Source: Gemmatimonadota bacterium (GTDB lineage: Bacteria > Gemmatimonadota > Gemmatimonadetes > Gemmatimonadales > GWC2-71-9). From it: a stretch of DNA of 11,083 bases. Below are positions 1-5,734 of the stretch, piece after piece; the stretch's first letter is position 1, and each line of letters starts with the position of its first letter. The translations under genes and the position numbers were made by a program. The DNA lies in contig QHTW01000191.1 in assembly GCA_003220955.1 (NCBI GenBank), positions 1 to 11,083 of the forward strand, written 5' to 3'. A model generated the notes under the pieces. That model made no database searches. It was not told the origin of the DNA and saw only the letters and a program-made list of their open reading frames with translations.

Positions 1-526
1 TCGTTCTTCTCTCCGCCGCCACCTGTGGACTGATTCGTCCTCGGTAGGGCAAGCAGAGGCTCCGGCTTCCATCCCCAAGCAACCCCGTCGGGTCGCTCGG
101 TTCACCAATGTGGGTGCTACGGGTCAGATCGGGTCGCGGACCGACCTTCCGCACTGCACGTCGAGGCACCATTTCGACGTGGCTAGGACAACGCGACTGG
201 CCCTAGCTGTCCGACCCGGCGAGCCTGCTCCCGGATCAACGAGCGCCTGAGCCCTTGGTTGCATCGGCGCCCTCCCCGGAATTTCCGTTCGGACTCGAGT
301 TAAAGGCGTTGTTGAGACGCCAGGTCCCAACCCTTCCCTTCAACCCGCGTGGCATCAATATAGGGGCGCTCAGAAAACGCGCAAGTGCCGATGTTTCTTC
401 GGGTTAGCTCACTTCTGTGTGTATCGTTTGTGGATGCTAACTGATGGTCCTGATACTGATTCCAGCGATCGTCCACATGATGTGGAGTTGTGAATCCACA
501 GCACGCACGTTCCCACATCGGGGTAT
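1..526. other. Gene-poor region with inverted repeats
   Basis: I find no convincing gene here. The base composition is visibly less GC-rich than the genes that follow, and the open frames (a 68-codon frame at 124-330 and a 72-codon frame at 300-518, both minus strand) match no family I know. The stretch is rich in dyads: GGTCG/CGACC at 132-146, an 8-bp hairpin CACGTCGA/TCGACGTG at 157-181 with a 9-base loop, an attC-like imperfect palindrome at 234-318, GTTAGC/GCTAAC around 403-441, and the 15-bp palindrome TCCACATGATGTGGA at 472-486. It could be a decayed cassette or mobile remnant, or a noncoding region. I could not match it to tmRNA, RNase P RNA, SRP RNA, tRNA or rRNA. Confidence 0.5.
234..318. 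repeat. Imperfect palindrome resembling an integron attC site
   Basis: The outer arms TCAAC (236-240) and GTTGA (311-315) are complementary. Inside them lie unpaired bases (GAG and TT), and then CGCC (244-247) pairs with GGCG (305-308). The centre holds a further dyad, CGGAATTTCCG (277-287). Paired outer core, short unpaired spacer and paired inner arm over about 85 bases is the layout of attC recombination sites. On the minus strand a 72-codon open frame ends at 300-302, inside this element, as cassette ORFs often do. Against it: the cores do not fully fit RYYYAAC/GTTRRRY, no integrase gene is in the window, and no second site bounds the ORF. This is a weak call. Confidence 0.2.
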
Positions 527-1147
527 TTAGCCCTCTACAGCTACCTCACAGTATGCAAACGGCTGGTCTGAGTCGGCCGGGATGAATAGAAAGCCGGCGC
601 CACTCGTCGCATACCAGCCCGCGAGCAGCTGTGTGGAGCGACCGACGGCGGGTTCGGCGAAGAGCGCCTGCGTCCAGCGACGAATGTGACGCAGCTCGGG
701 TGCGCGCCGTGATAAAAGACTCAACGCCGCGCCCAGTCCGTGGGTCGCACGGAGAAAATGCGCCATCGCATGGCCGCGTTGTGCGAAAATGTACGAACGG
801 ACTCCCGGCTCATCGTAGAGCAGGGTACCTTCGTACGGATCCGCGGGCGGCGCATCCATGCGCGGACCGAAGTACACGAAGACACGGTTGTCGCCGTCCC
901 TGCGCTCCACGACGACGGCAGCCGAATCCGGGCCGAGGCGCGCGGCGTGCACGAGATCTTCGGCGGCGAGAATGCCGACTTGTGCGGTCCACTCGAGCGC
1001 CGCGAGTGCTTGATCGAGCGGTAAGCCGACCGCGTCGTCGTAGGCGATGAGACGCGGTGCTTCACCGGCGCGCTGGAAGAAGTGCGCAAGCGCGTCGGCG
1101 CGGTCCTCAAAGGTCCGCATAATGCGGGTAGTTGCGGGAACCGACAT
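527..1147 (-). CDS. Hypothetical protein, 206 residues
   Basis: I do not recognise this family. The product is soluble in appearance, with no signal peptide or membrane segment. The N-terminal third (residues about 1-75) is rich in Ala, Leu and Glu and probably helical. The middle (about 75-115) contains strand-like segments such as VFVYFGPRMD, followed by a helical stretch and a C-terminal segment (GAGFLFIPAD) that again looks like strand. The ATG at 1145-1147 is preferred over the in-frame ATG at 1118-1120, because TATTAT lies exactly 6 bases before it and there is no Shine-Dalgarno sequence, which fits a leaderless transcript. The gene diverges from the secreted hypothetical gene starting at 1198. 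Coding is supported by length and high-GC codon use; the function is unknown. Confidence 0.75.
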   Translation of the reverse strand: MSVPATTRIMRTFEDRADALAHFFQRAGEAPRLIAYDDAVGLPLDQALAALEWTAQVGILAAEDLVHAARLGPDSAAVVVERRDGDNRVFVYFGPRMDAPPADPYEGTLLYDEPGVRSYIFAQRGHAMAHFLRATHGLGAALSLLSRRAPELRHIRRWTQALFAEPAVGRSTQLLAGWYATSGAGFLFIPADSDQPFAYCEVAVEG

Positions 1148-1160
1148 GTGAGGATAATAA
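1132..1160. promoter_or_regulatory. Divergent promoter with overlapping -10 elements
   Basis: On the plus strand GATAAT (1153-1158) matches the TATAAT consensus at 5 of 6 bases and would place the start of the rightward transcript near 1165, about 33 bases before the ATG at 1198. TTGCGG at 1132-1137 is a poor -35 candidate with short spacing. On the minus strand TATTAT (1154-1159) lies 6 bases from the ATG at 1147. The two hexamers occupy nearly the same bases, so the two promoters could not be bound by polymerase together. Both calls rest on motif matching only. Confidence 0.4.
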
Positions 1161-1197
1161 CGGAGCAGGAATTCAACTGTTAGAGGAGTCGAGAGGG

Positions 1198-1710
1198 ATG
1201 CTCGCTGGAATAGTGACGGTGATCACGATGGTGGCGATTCCGCTGGAGGTGCAGGACACCGCGGTGCGTAAAGACACGGCGCCGCCGGCGCCGCCGACGA
1301 TCGAGCAGATCAATTATATGGCGGGATTGAAGACTGCCACGCGCGGTGTGGCACAGATCCGCGACGGGCTGAACCGCGTCACCCGCACCCAGCAGGCCGA
1401 CTCGCTCACGCGCCGCCGCGCGGCCCGCCGGCTGGGGGGACTGTGCGGCACGGCCCGGACATTCATAAAGAGCGGCCGACCCCGGATGCAACCGAGCGCC
1501 TATGCCGACTCGCTCCGGATCCTGGCGAAGCAGCTCACGACGCGGCTGGACTCGCTGACGGCAATGCTGCCGAAATGTGAGCAGACGGCAGGGCGGGATC
1601 CCACGGTCGCGAATACTTTGACGACACGGCTCAAGAACTACGACGATGCGCTGGTGGCCTTCCGCACCGCGCTCAAGCCGGACAGCACCAAGGCCGCCAG
1701 CCAGCAATAG
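1198..1710 (+). CDS. Secreted hypothetical protein, 170 residues
   Basis: I do not recognise this family. The N-terminus (residues about 1-16, MLAGIVTVITMVAIPL) is hydrophobic and reads as a signal peptide or anchor, though it lacks the usual positive residue. The rest is polar, rich in Ala, Arg, Thr and Asp, and probably mostly helical. It has two Cys, in GGLCGT and LPKCEQ, which could form a disulfide in the periplasm. The ATG at 1198 is chosen because AGGAG (1184-1188) lies 9 bases upstream. A longer in-frame start at 1132 would lie inside the divergent gene and upstream of the proposed promoter. It converges with the propeller gene ending at 1744. Function unknown. Confidence 0.75.
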   Translation: MLAGIVTVITMVAIPLEVQDTAVRKDTAPPAPPTIEQINYMAGLKTATRGVAQIRDGLNRVTRTQQADSLTRRRAARRLGGLCGTARTFIKSGRPRMQPSAYADSLRILAKQLTTRLDSLTAMLPKCEQTAGRDPTVANTLTTRLKNYDDALVAFRTALKPDSTKAASQQ

Positions 1711-1721
1711 CTGATGGGCGC

Positions 1722-1746
1722 TAAGTCACAAAGAGACAATGACTTA
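1722..1746. terminator. Possible bidirectional terminator hairpin
   Basis: TAAGTCA (1722-1728) and TGACTTA (1740-1746) form a perfect 7-bp stem with an 11-base loop, placed between two convergent genes. The right arm includes the stop codon of the minus-strand gene. The stem is AT-rich and has no clear U-tract on either side, so it is at best a weak terminator. Confidence 0.25.
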
Positions 1747-2778
1747 CGGAACTGGGGGCTGCTTCGCCTCCAACCGCAGTATCCAGAGGCCGGTATTAAT
1801 GTCCGGCACGAAGATGTTGCCGTCCCGCACGACCGCTCCCCACGCGAACGGCGCACGCCGATGACCGAGCGAATCAACCGTCAAAATCCAGCTCATCTCC
1901 CGTCCTTCACGCAGCAGGTCTCCCTTCAACTCGCCTGAGATATCGACGGCCCGCGCGCCTCCCTGATAGTTGCCGAGATAAAGCGTATCGCCCACGACCC
2001 AGACGTTGTGGACGCCGCCATCGGTGGGCTCGTACCAGGCGACCTCTCGTGGCTTGGTGATGTCGGAGACGTCGACGACGTGCAGCCGTCCGAAGGTCAG
2101 GTTGTTGCCGTCCTGCAAGCCCTTGTACGGATGTGCGGCGTACACCTCGTCGCCGACAAAGACATACCGGCCTTGGCGCCACGCGGTGTGGGTCCCCCGC
2201 ACGAATCCCTGCCCAAACAGCTGCCAGACGCGCGCGTAGGTGGCGGTCAAGTCGTACTTGAACTGGGAAACGAACTGCGGGTTCGTGGGACTGCCACCCC
2301 GCATGCCGTTGCCGACGTCGAGGATCACGAGGCCGTCATTCCAATAGGCGAGATACGCGAGCCCGTCGACGACCATGATGTCGTGGAGATACCGTCCCGC
2401 CGCGGTCTGTTCCGTTTGCCAGCGGGCGACCTCCCTGGGGTGCATGGGATCCTGGATGTCGATCACGCGCATCGAGCCCGTGGCGTCGTCGGTGATGTAG
2501 GCGTGACCTTTGTACACATACGAGCTGTGCACGCCGCCCGAGACCGTCTGCGTGTACTCCGAGACCGGCTTGGGGTGGCAGGGATTGCTGGCGTCGAATA
2601 CGACGATGCCGTTCTTCCGATCGGACGCGCCCTCACGCGAGAATACGCCGTATTTGCCGTCTTCGGTCGTCATTACGTCGTTGACGATGCGCGCGTTCGT
2701 CATCATGGAATCGACGATCTTCGGATGCGTCACATCGGTGATGTCTATGGCGTAGACGCGATCGGCGATCGTCGACAA
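1744..2778 (-). CDS. LVIVD-repeat beta-propeller protein (C-terminal part of a split gene)
   Basis: The 344-residue frame carries repeated LVIVD-type blade motifs (the family of Pfam PF08309): YAIDITDVTHPKIVDS, IVVFDASNPCHPKPVSEY, MRVIDIQDPMHPREVARW, LVILDVGNG, LHVVDVSDITKPREVAWY and ARAVDISGE. Such proteins are extracytoplasmic beta-propellers, usually of unknown ligand. The frame is continuous with the Ig-like gene immediately upstream and is separated from it only by one TGA codon at 2785-2787. It has no signal peptide and no ribosome binding site of its own; the only nearby start is a TTG at 2776-2778. It is therefore best read as the second half of one protein of about 650 residues. It ends with TAA at 1744-1746. 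Coding and family are clear; independent expression is doubtful. Confidence 0.85.
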   Translation of the reverse strand: MSTIADRVYAIDITDVTHPKIVDSMMTNARIVNDVMTTEDGKYGVFSREGASDRKNGIVVFDASNPCHPKPVSEYTQTVSGGVHSSYVYKGHAYITDDATGSMRVIDIQDPMHPREVARWQTEQTAAGRYLHDIMVVDGLAYLAYWNDGLVILDVGNGMRGGSPTNPQFVSQFKYDLTATYARVWQLFGQGFVRGTHTAWRQGRYVFVGDEVYAAHPYKGLQDGNNLTFGRLHVVDVSDITKPREVAWYEPTDGGVHNVWVVGDTLYLGNYQGGARAVDISGELKGDLLREGREMSWILTVDSLGHRRAPFAWGAVVRDGNIFVPDINTGLWILRLEAKQPPVP

Positions 2779-2784
2779 GTAGAC

Positions 2785-3693
2785 TCAGCTGCCGGAGGGA
2801 TGAACCCAGACTTCGGCGGCGCTCATCGTGATCGGCACGCGACCCCGCACCTCGATCCCCCGACCGACCTCCCGCGGCGCCACGTGCACGATCGCGTCGG
2901 CCTCTTTGCCCCCGATCGACGCGGTCACCGTGTAGTCCCCCGCGAGCTCCGCGACGAACGTGCCGCTGGGATCGATTTCCGCCACGCCGGCCCCGGCTGT
3001 CACGGCCCAGTCGACCGCGACGTCGCCAACGGAACGGCCGGCGGCACCGCGGGCGGTCGCCGTGAACTTCACGACGTCACCCGTGCGCACGTTGGACATC
3101 GCCGGTTCCAGCGTGATGCGCGCGACCGTGTTGGGCAGCACCTGCAGCGCCAGGGTCTCCGTTGCGGGCCCGGACGTCGCCGTGATCGTGGTTCGACCGG
3201 CGTTCAGGGCACGCAATCTGCCGTCCGTCGTCACGGCCGCCACACGCGGGTTGCTCGAGGTGAAGATCACCGGATCGGAACGACGGTCACCGTGCCGTGA
3301 AAAGGCCGCCGCAGATACCGTGAGTCGCGAGCCCGCGACCAGACGTGCGGGCCGTGGATCGAGGTCGATGCGCGCCGGCGGTTCGGGGAGCACGTGGACG
3401 AGGGCGGTGCCGAACACCTGACTTCCCGCCACACCGGGGACGTACGCGACAGCGGTAACACGCGAGTATCCTTGATACCCGCCGGTGAATACGCCCGTCG
3501 AATCCACTTCTCCTTGCATGGCGTTGTCGTACCAACCGATCTGAGCGCCAGGTACTGGCTGTCCCGCGGCGTCGAGTGCGCGAGCCGTGAACTTTAGTTT
3601 GCCGCCGATCGGTACCTCACCACCGGAAGGTTGGACCTCGACTTTGGCGATCTGCTGTGGGACGACTAACGACAGTAACGCTGACAAAAGCAT
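2785..3693 (-). CDS. Secreted protein with three Ig-like domains (N-terminal part of a split gene)
   Basis: The frame encodes 302 residues before a TGA. Residues 1-14 (MLLSALLSLVVPQQ) form a short hydrophobic signal peptide. Three bacterial Ig-like (BIG_2-type) domains follow at about 17-103, 105-188 and 190-277, each opening with a strand such as VEVQPSG, IDLDPRPA or ITLEPAMS and closing with a V-VLP or V-VAP strand; ITATSG in the second is typical. The last residues before the stop, AAEVWVHPSGS, are the first strand of the propeller encoded after the stop in the same frame, so the stop interrupts a folded unit. GGAG lies about 12 bases before the ATG at 3691-3693. It diverges from the cold-shock region. 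Possible explanations are a nonsense mutation, a base-calling error or readthrough. Confidence 0.85.
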   Translation of the reverse strand: MLLSALLSLVVPQQIAKVEVQPSGGEVPIGGKLKFTARALDAAGQPVPGAQIGWYDNAMQGEVDSTGVFTGGYQGYSRVTAVAYVPGVAGSQVFGTALVHVLPEPPARIDLDPRPARLVAGSRLTVSAAAFSRHGDRRSDPVIFTSSNPRVAAVTTDGRLRALNAGRTTITATSGPATETLALQVLPNTVARITLEPAMSNVRTGDVVKFTATARGAAGRSVGDVAVDWAVTAGAGVAEIDPSGTFVAELAGDYTVTASIGGKEADAIVHVAPREVGRGIEVRGRVPITMSAAEVWVHPSGS

Positions 3694-3752
3694 GAGAGCG
3701 CTCCATCTGGCAGCTGGTAAAGGGGAATGCGGAGATTACAGGCAGGTTGGCG

Positions 3753-3793
3753 CTTCCGGAAGTGTTCAAATGCTGTCGCAATACTGCTTGCGA
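3753..3793. other. Operator-like dyads upstream of the csp promoter
   Basis: CTTCCGGAAG (3753-3762) is a perfect 10-bp palindrome, and TCGCAA/TTGCGA (3776-3781 and 3788-3793) is a second dyad with a 6-base spacer. The second ends 19 bases before the TTGACA hexamer. Both lie between the divergent propeller and cold-shock genes and could bind a regulator. Nothing identifies which one, and chance occurrence is possible. Confidence 0.2.
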
Positions 3794-3812
3794 GACTTCG
3801 TGGCAGTCGTGA

Positions 3813-3841
3813 TTGACACGTCTCACTACGCTCCATACCTT
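3813..3841 (+). promoter_or_regulatory. Sigma-70-type promoter for the csp leader
   Basis: TTGACA at 3813-3818 is a perfect -35 hexamer. Exactly 17 bases later is TACCTT (3836-3841), a 3 of 6 match to the -10 consensus. A transcript would start near 3848, giving a leader of about 150 bases before the csp start codon, close to the long leader known for Escherichia coli cspA. The -10 is weak, so this is a moderate call. Confidence 0.45.
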
Positions 3842-3847
3842 TGCCCG

Positions 3848-4000
3848 CGGTTCAAGCATACGTGGCACCGTCACTGGCTGTCTGCGCTTCCGCGAGGACC
3901 ACATGTCTCGCGGATTTTTGCTTTGAGCCCGTCCCACGCCGCGGTGGCGTAGGTCGTTCCAGTCCGGGGCCGTGCCCCATTGTGCAGAGGTTAGAACAGT
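3848..4000 (+). ncRNA. Long 5' leader of the cold-shock gene
   Basis: If transcription starts near 3848, the leader contains in order a strong hairpin with a U-tract (3889-3919), a small ACGCC/GGCGT hairpin (3936-3950) and a GGGGC/GCCCC hairpin (3966-3978) close to the ribosome binding site AGAGG at 3986-3990. Long structured leaders that change fold with temperature are established for E. coli cspA. Here the presence of a leader is inferred from promoter position and folding, not from homology to a known leader. The first 70 bases could also be a separate small RNA ended by the hairpin. Confidence 0.35.
3889..3919 (+). terminator. Intrinsic terminator or attenuator in the csp leader
   Basis: TCCGCGAG (3889-3896) pairs perfectly with CTCGCGGA (3907-3914), and TTTTT follows directly at 3915-3919. 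This is a complete Rho-independent terminator for plus-strand transcription. There is no plus-strand gene upstream that it could end, because the upstream gene runs on the other strand. Its place between a promoter and the csp start codon points to attenuation or to a short RNA. Confidence 0.6.
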
Positions 4001-4201
4001 ATGGCTAAGGGTAAGGTGAAGTGGTTTAACGACGCAAAGGGCTTTGGCTTTATCGCGCAGGAGTCGGGTCCAGACGTGTTCGTCCACTTCACAGCGATCC
4101 AGGCGGAGGGCTTCCGAAGCCTCGCCGAGGGCGACAACGTCGAGTTCGACGTCGCCCAGGGTCCAAAGGGGCTGCAAGCGCAGAACGTCCGCAAGGTCTG
4201 A
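4001..4201 (+). CDS. csp: Cold-shock domain protein
   Basis: This is a complete 66-residue CspA-family protein, the usual length. It starts with the standard MAKGKVKWFN, has RNP1 as KGFGFI (residues 13-18) and RNP2 as VFVHF (26-30), and keeps the aromatic residues that stack on single-stranded RNA or DNA. Members act in the cytoplasm as RNA chaperones that melt secondary structure during cold stress or growth changes. The ATG is supported by AGAGG 10 bases upstream. The gene stands alone, with a structured leader before it and a strong terminator after it, so it is a single-gene transcript. The family is certain; which csp paralogue it is cannot be told. Confidence 0.97.
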   Translation: MAKGKVKWFNDAKGFGFIAQESGPDVFVHFTAIQAEGFRSLAEGDNVEFDVAQGPKGLQAQNVRKV

Positions 4202-4218
4202 GCGGGCAATCCGCTCAG
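4198..4218 (+). other. Hairpin overlapping the csp stop codon
   Basis: CTGAGCGG (4198-4205) and CCGCTCAG (4211-4218) form a perfect 8-bp stem with the loop GCAAT. The TGA stop codon of csp lies in the left arm. It has no U-tract, so it is not itself a terminator; it may stabilise the mRNA 3' end together with the next hairpin. Confidence 0.5.
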
Positions 4219-4220
4219 GG

Positions 4221-4254
4221 AAACGGGCCCGGGTCACACCGGGCCCGTTTGCTT
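4221..4254 (+). terminator. Intrinsic terminator of the cold-shock gene
   Basis: AAACGGGCCCGG (4221-4232) pairs with CCGGGCCCGTTT (4239-4250) around a 6-base loop. It is a perfect 12-bp stem whose right arm ends in TTT, followed by GCTTT. The position 20 bases after the csp stop and before a new start at 4272 fits termination of csp. Confidence 0.85.
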
Positions 4255-4258
4255 TCCA

Positions 4259-4264
4259 TATATT
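4259..4264 (+). promoter_or_regulatory. -10 element before the gene at 4272
   Basis: TATATT lies 7 bases before the ATG at 4272, and there is no Shine-Dalgarno sequence between them. Transcription would begin at or next to the start codon, giving a leaderless mRNA. A -35 element would have to sit inside the csp terminator, and none is evident. Confidence 0.35.
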
Positions 4265-4271
4265 GGCTCCC

Positions 4272-4791
4272 ATGACGGCCGCCCTCCTCTTCCTGTTCGT
4301 GCTTCAGGCACAGCCGGCCGCCGCCCCCGCGGCACGGGCGGCTGCGGCACGACCGTTCGCGTACCGCGGCTTCGCGCCCGGGATGGCCTACCGCGATTTG
4401 GCCGCCCGCGCGCGGATGATTGCCCCGGGAGTCGGCGACAACGAGCAGCTGACGTGCCAGACGATGCACACCAGCGCGCAGGTGATGGATTGCGGGGTGA
4501 ACGTGCGCGACCCCGTCGACAGCGCGCGTTTCTATTTGAGCGCGAATGTCATCGAGGGCCGGACGTCCGTCATCGCGTTGGTCGATTCGGGCGTGGTCGC
4601 GTTGGTCAAGCGGCGGCAGGACGATTTGCGCGTCCAGCTCGGCGCACCGCAGCGCCGCGAGCGCAGCACCTGGGAATGGACGAGAGGGCGGCGCTTCATC
4701 CGGCTCAGTTGGCGGGGTGGCGCGGGGTGGCCGCGACGTCATGAATCGTATTCGGAATTACCTGCCGAAACCCAAGCCTCGCAGGCCTTAA
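4272..4791 (+). CDS. Secreted hypothetical protein with a frame-disturbed 3' end
   Basis: The protein has a signal peptide (residues about 1-18, MTAALLFLFVLQAQPAAA), an Ala-rich linker, then YRGFAPGM, an LTCQT...MDCGV pair of Cys and RDPVDSARFYLSA. I associate this pattern with secreted conserved proteins of Gemmatimonadota; no function is known. The frame from ATG 4272 does not stop at the end of the gene. It runs on antisense through the next gene to 5726, which is not credible. A perfect 10-bp duplication at 4712-4731 explains this: with one copy removed, the reading frame stops at TAA 4789-4791, touching the stop of the convergent gene. I give that end. The protein's real C-terminus is uncertain. 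Confidence 0.6.
4712..4731 (+). repeat. Perfect 10-bp tandem duplication inside a gene
   Basis: GCGGGGTGGC occurs twice without a gap (4712-4721 and 4722-4731). Ten bases is not a multiple of three, so the second copy shifts the reading frame of the gene starting at 4272. It may be a recent slip-replication event or an assembly artefact. Confidence 0.9.
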
Positions 4792-5711
4792 GCAGCGCGC
4801 ACGAGATCTTCCGCCAGTTTGGCGATTCCTTGCGCACCAACCAGCTGATCAATCCACCGCGGCGGCAACGCCACCTCGCCGTAGCGCGCTCCGAGCAACG
4901 CGCCCGCCACGGCCGCGTTGGTGTCGGTATCGCCACCGGCCTGCGCCAAAGCGACGAGCGCTTCCTCGAGCGTCCGATCGTGCGTTACGAACCAGAACGC
5001 GATTTCGACACAGTGCACGACGTAGCCGGCCTCTCCTATCACTGCGATCGGCAGAGCCGACTCGCGTTCCCGCGGCACCCGATGGATGGCGTCGCGCAAC
5101 GCGCGCGGCGCGCGGTCGCCGATGCGGTGCAGCACTTCCTCGATGAAGTAGATGTTGCCGTGCAGCAGCTCGCGGGCGGCGAGATTCACCGCCGCCGCCC
5201 CCCAGGTGCACCGCTCGTCGGCGTGTGTGATCGCGGCCTGCTGCGTGGAAACCCGAATCAGGCGATCGATATTGTCGTGGTAGCGGAGGGCAACGGGGAT
5301 GCAGCGCATCACGCTGCCGTTGCCCGCGGAACGGCCCGGATTCTCCTGGTTCGCCAGACGACCCGCCTCGAACGGCTCCTTGCCGCGCTCGATCAGCGTG
5401 AGCGCCCGTTTGGTCGTGAGGCCGATGCCGCGGCCGTCCACCTTCATCCACTTCACCCAGCGGCGCGCCACATCAGAGGCGTCGAAATCGCGAGAAGCGA
5501 GGAGCGATTCGCCGAGCAGGAGCGCCATCGCGGCATCATCATCGTAGGGGGAGTTCTTCGGAGGTGGCGTCAGATCGAGGACGCCGTTGGGAAAGGCCTT
5601 TCGGATTGCGTCCGGCGTTCCGAGATGCTCGGTGGGAACGCCGAGTTGATTGCCCGCAACAAGACCAAGCAACGCGCCCCGGGCGCGCGAGATGAGCTGT
5701 GGGTCGCCCAT
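4788..5711 (-). CDS. ADP-ribosylglycohydrolase family protein
   Basis: This 307-residue protein belongs to the ARH/DraG family (PF03747), which removes ADP-ribose from proteins, nucleic acids or small molecules with two Mg ions. Landmarks in order: GALLGLVAGNQLGVPTE (12-28), DDDAAM (57-62) where the family has TDDT-M, SAGNGSVMR (128-136) and the C-terminal metal motif GGDTDTN (259-265), followed by AVAGALLGARYG. The length is normal. The ATG at 5709-5711 is chosen over the GTG at 5727-5729 because homologues start close to the GALLG motif. The changed first metal motif (both Thr lost) suggests a divergent subfamily; the Asp residues remain. No toxin or transferase partner is adjacent, so the target is unknown. 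Confidence 0.88.
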   Translation of the reverse strand: MGDPQLISRARGALLGLVAGNQLGVPTEHLGTPDAIRKAFPNGVLDLTPPPKNSPYDDDAAMALLLGESLLASRDFDASDVARRWVKWMKVDGRGIGLTTKRALTLIERGKEPFEAGRLANQENPGRSAGNGSVMRCIPVALRYHDNIDRLIRVSTQQAAITHADERCTWGAAAVNLAARELLHGNIYFIEEVLHRIGDRAPRALRDAIHRVPRERESALPIAVIGEAGYVVHCVEIAFWFVTHDRTLEEALVALAQAGGDTDTNAAVAGALLGARYGEVALPPRWIDQLVGAQGIAKLAEDLVRAA

Positions 5712-5734
5712 TGGGCCACAAGTTAACACCGGTC
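5712..5734. promoter_or_regulatory. Very short divergent intergenic region with a GTTAAC centre
   Basis: Only 23 bases separate two divergent start codons. They contain GTTAAC, a palindrome. Read to the right, TTAACA lies 6 bases before ATG 5735. Read to the left, TTAACT lies 9 bases before ATG 5711. Neither gene has a Shine-Dalgarno sequence. Overlapping -10 elements and leaderless or near-leaderless transcripts are plausible but not shown. Confidence 0.3.

Noticed and set aside
1..25. 3' end of a tRNA or tmRNA (CCGCCGCCACC)
   Set aside because: The preceding bases do not form a TTCRA T-loop, and no matching 5' acceptor strand is in the window.
429..500. DnaA boxes and a replication origin
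   Set aside because: TGTGGAT, TCCACA and similar words match the 9-base DnaA box at only about 7 positions. There is no AT-rich unwinding region and no dnaA, dnaN or parAB nearby.
2761..2787. Selenocysteine insertion at the in-frame TGA
   Set aside because: The position is a surface-type residue in a propeller strand, not a redox site, and I see no hairpin with the apical features of a bacterial SECIS at the right distance. A GATCG/CGATC repeat is present but has no proper loop.
2008..3300. Long plus-strand open frame of 430 codons
   Set aside because: It is antisense to the Ig-like/LVIVD gene, has His/Arg/Asp-rich composition typical of a GC-rich shadow frame, and shows no recognisable motif.
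3617..4273. Minus-strand open frame of 218 codons across the csp gene
   Set aside because: It covers csp antisense, its leader and the terminator, and has no motif; its 3' part also overlaps the signal peptide of the Ig-like gene in another frame.
4044..5726. Open frame of 560 codons running from inside csp through the antisense of the glycohydrolase gene
   Set aside because: Only 4272 to about 4731 reads as a real protein. The part before 4272 is out of frame with csp, and the part after 4791 mirrors a clear enzyme gene.
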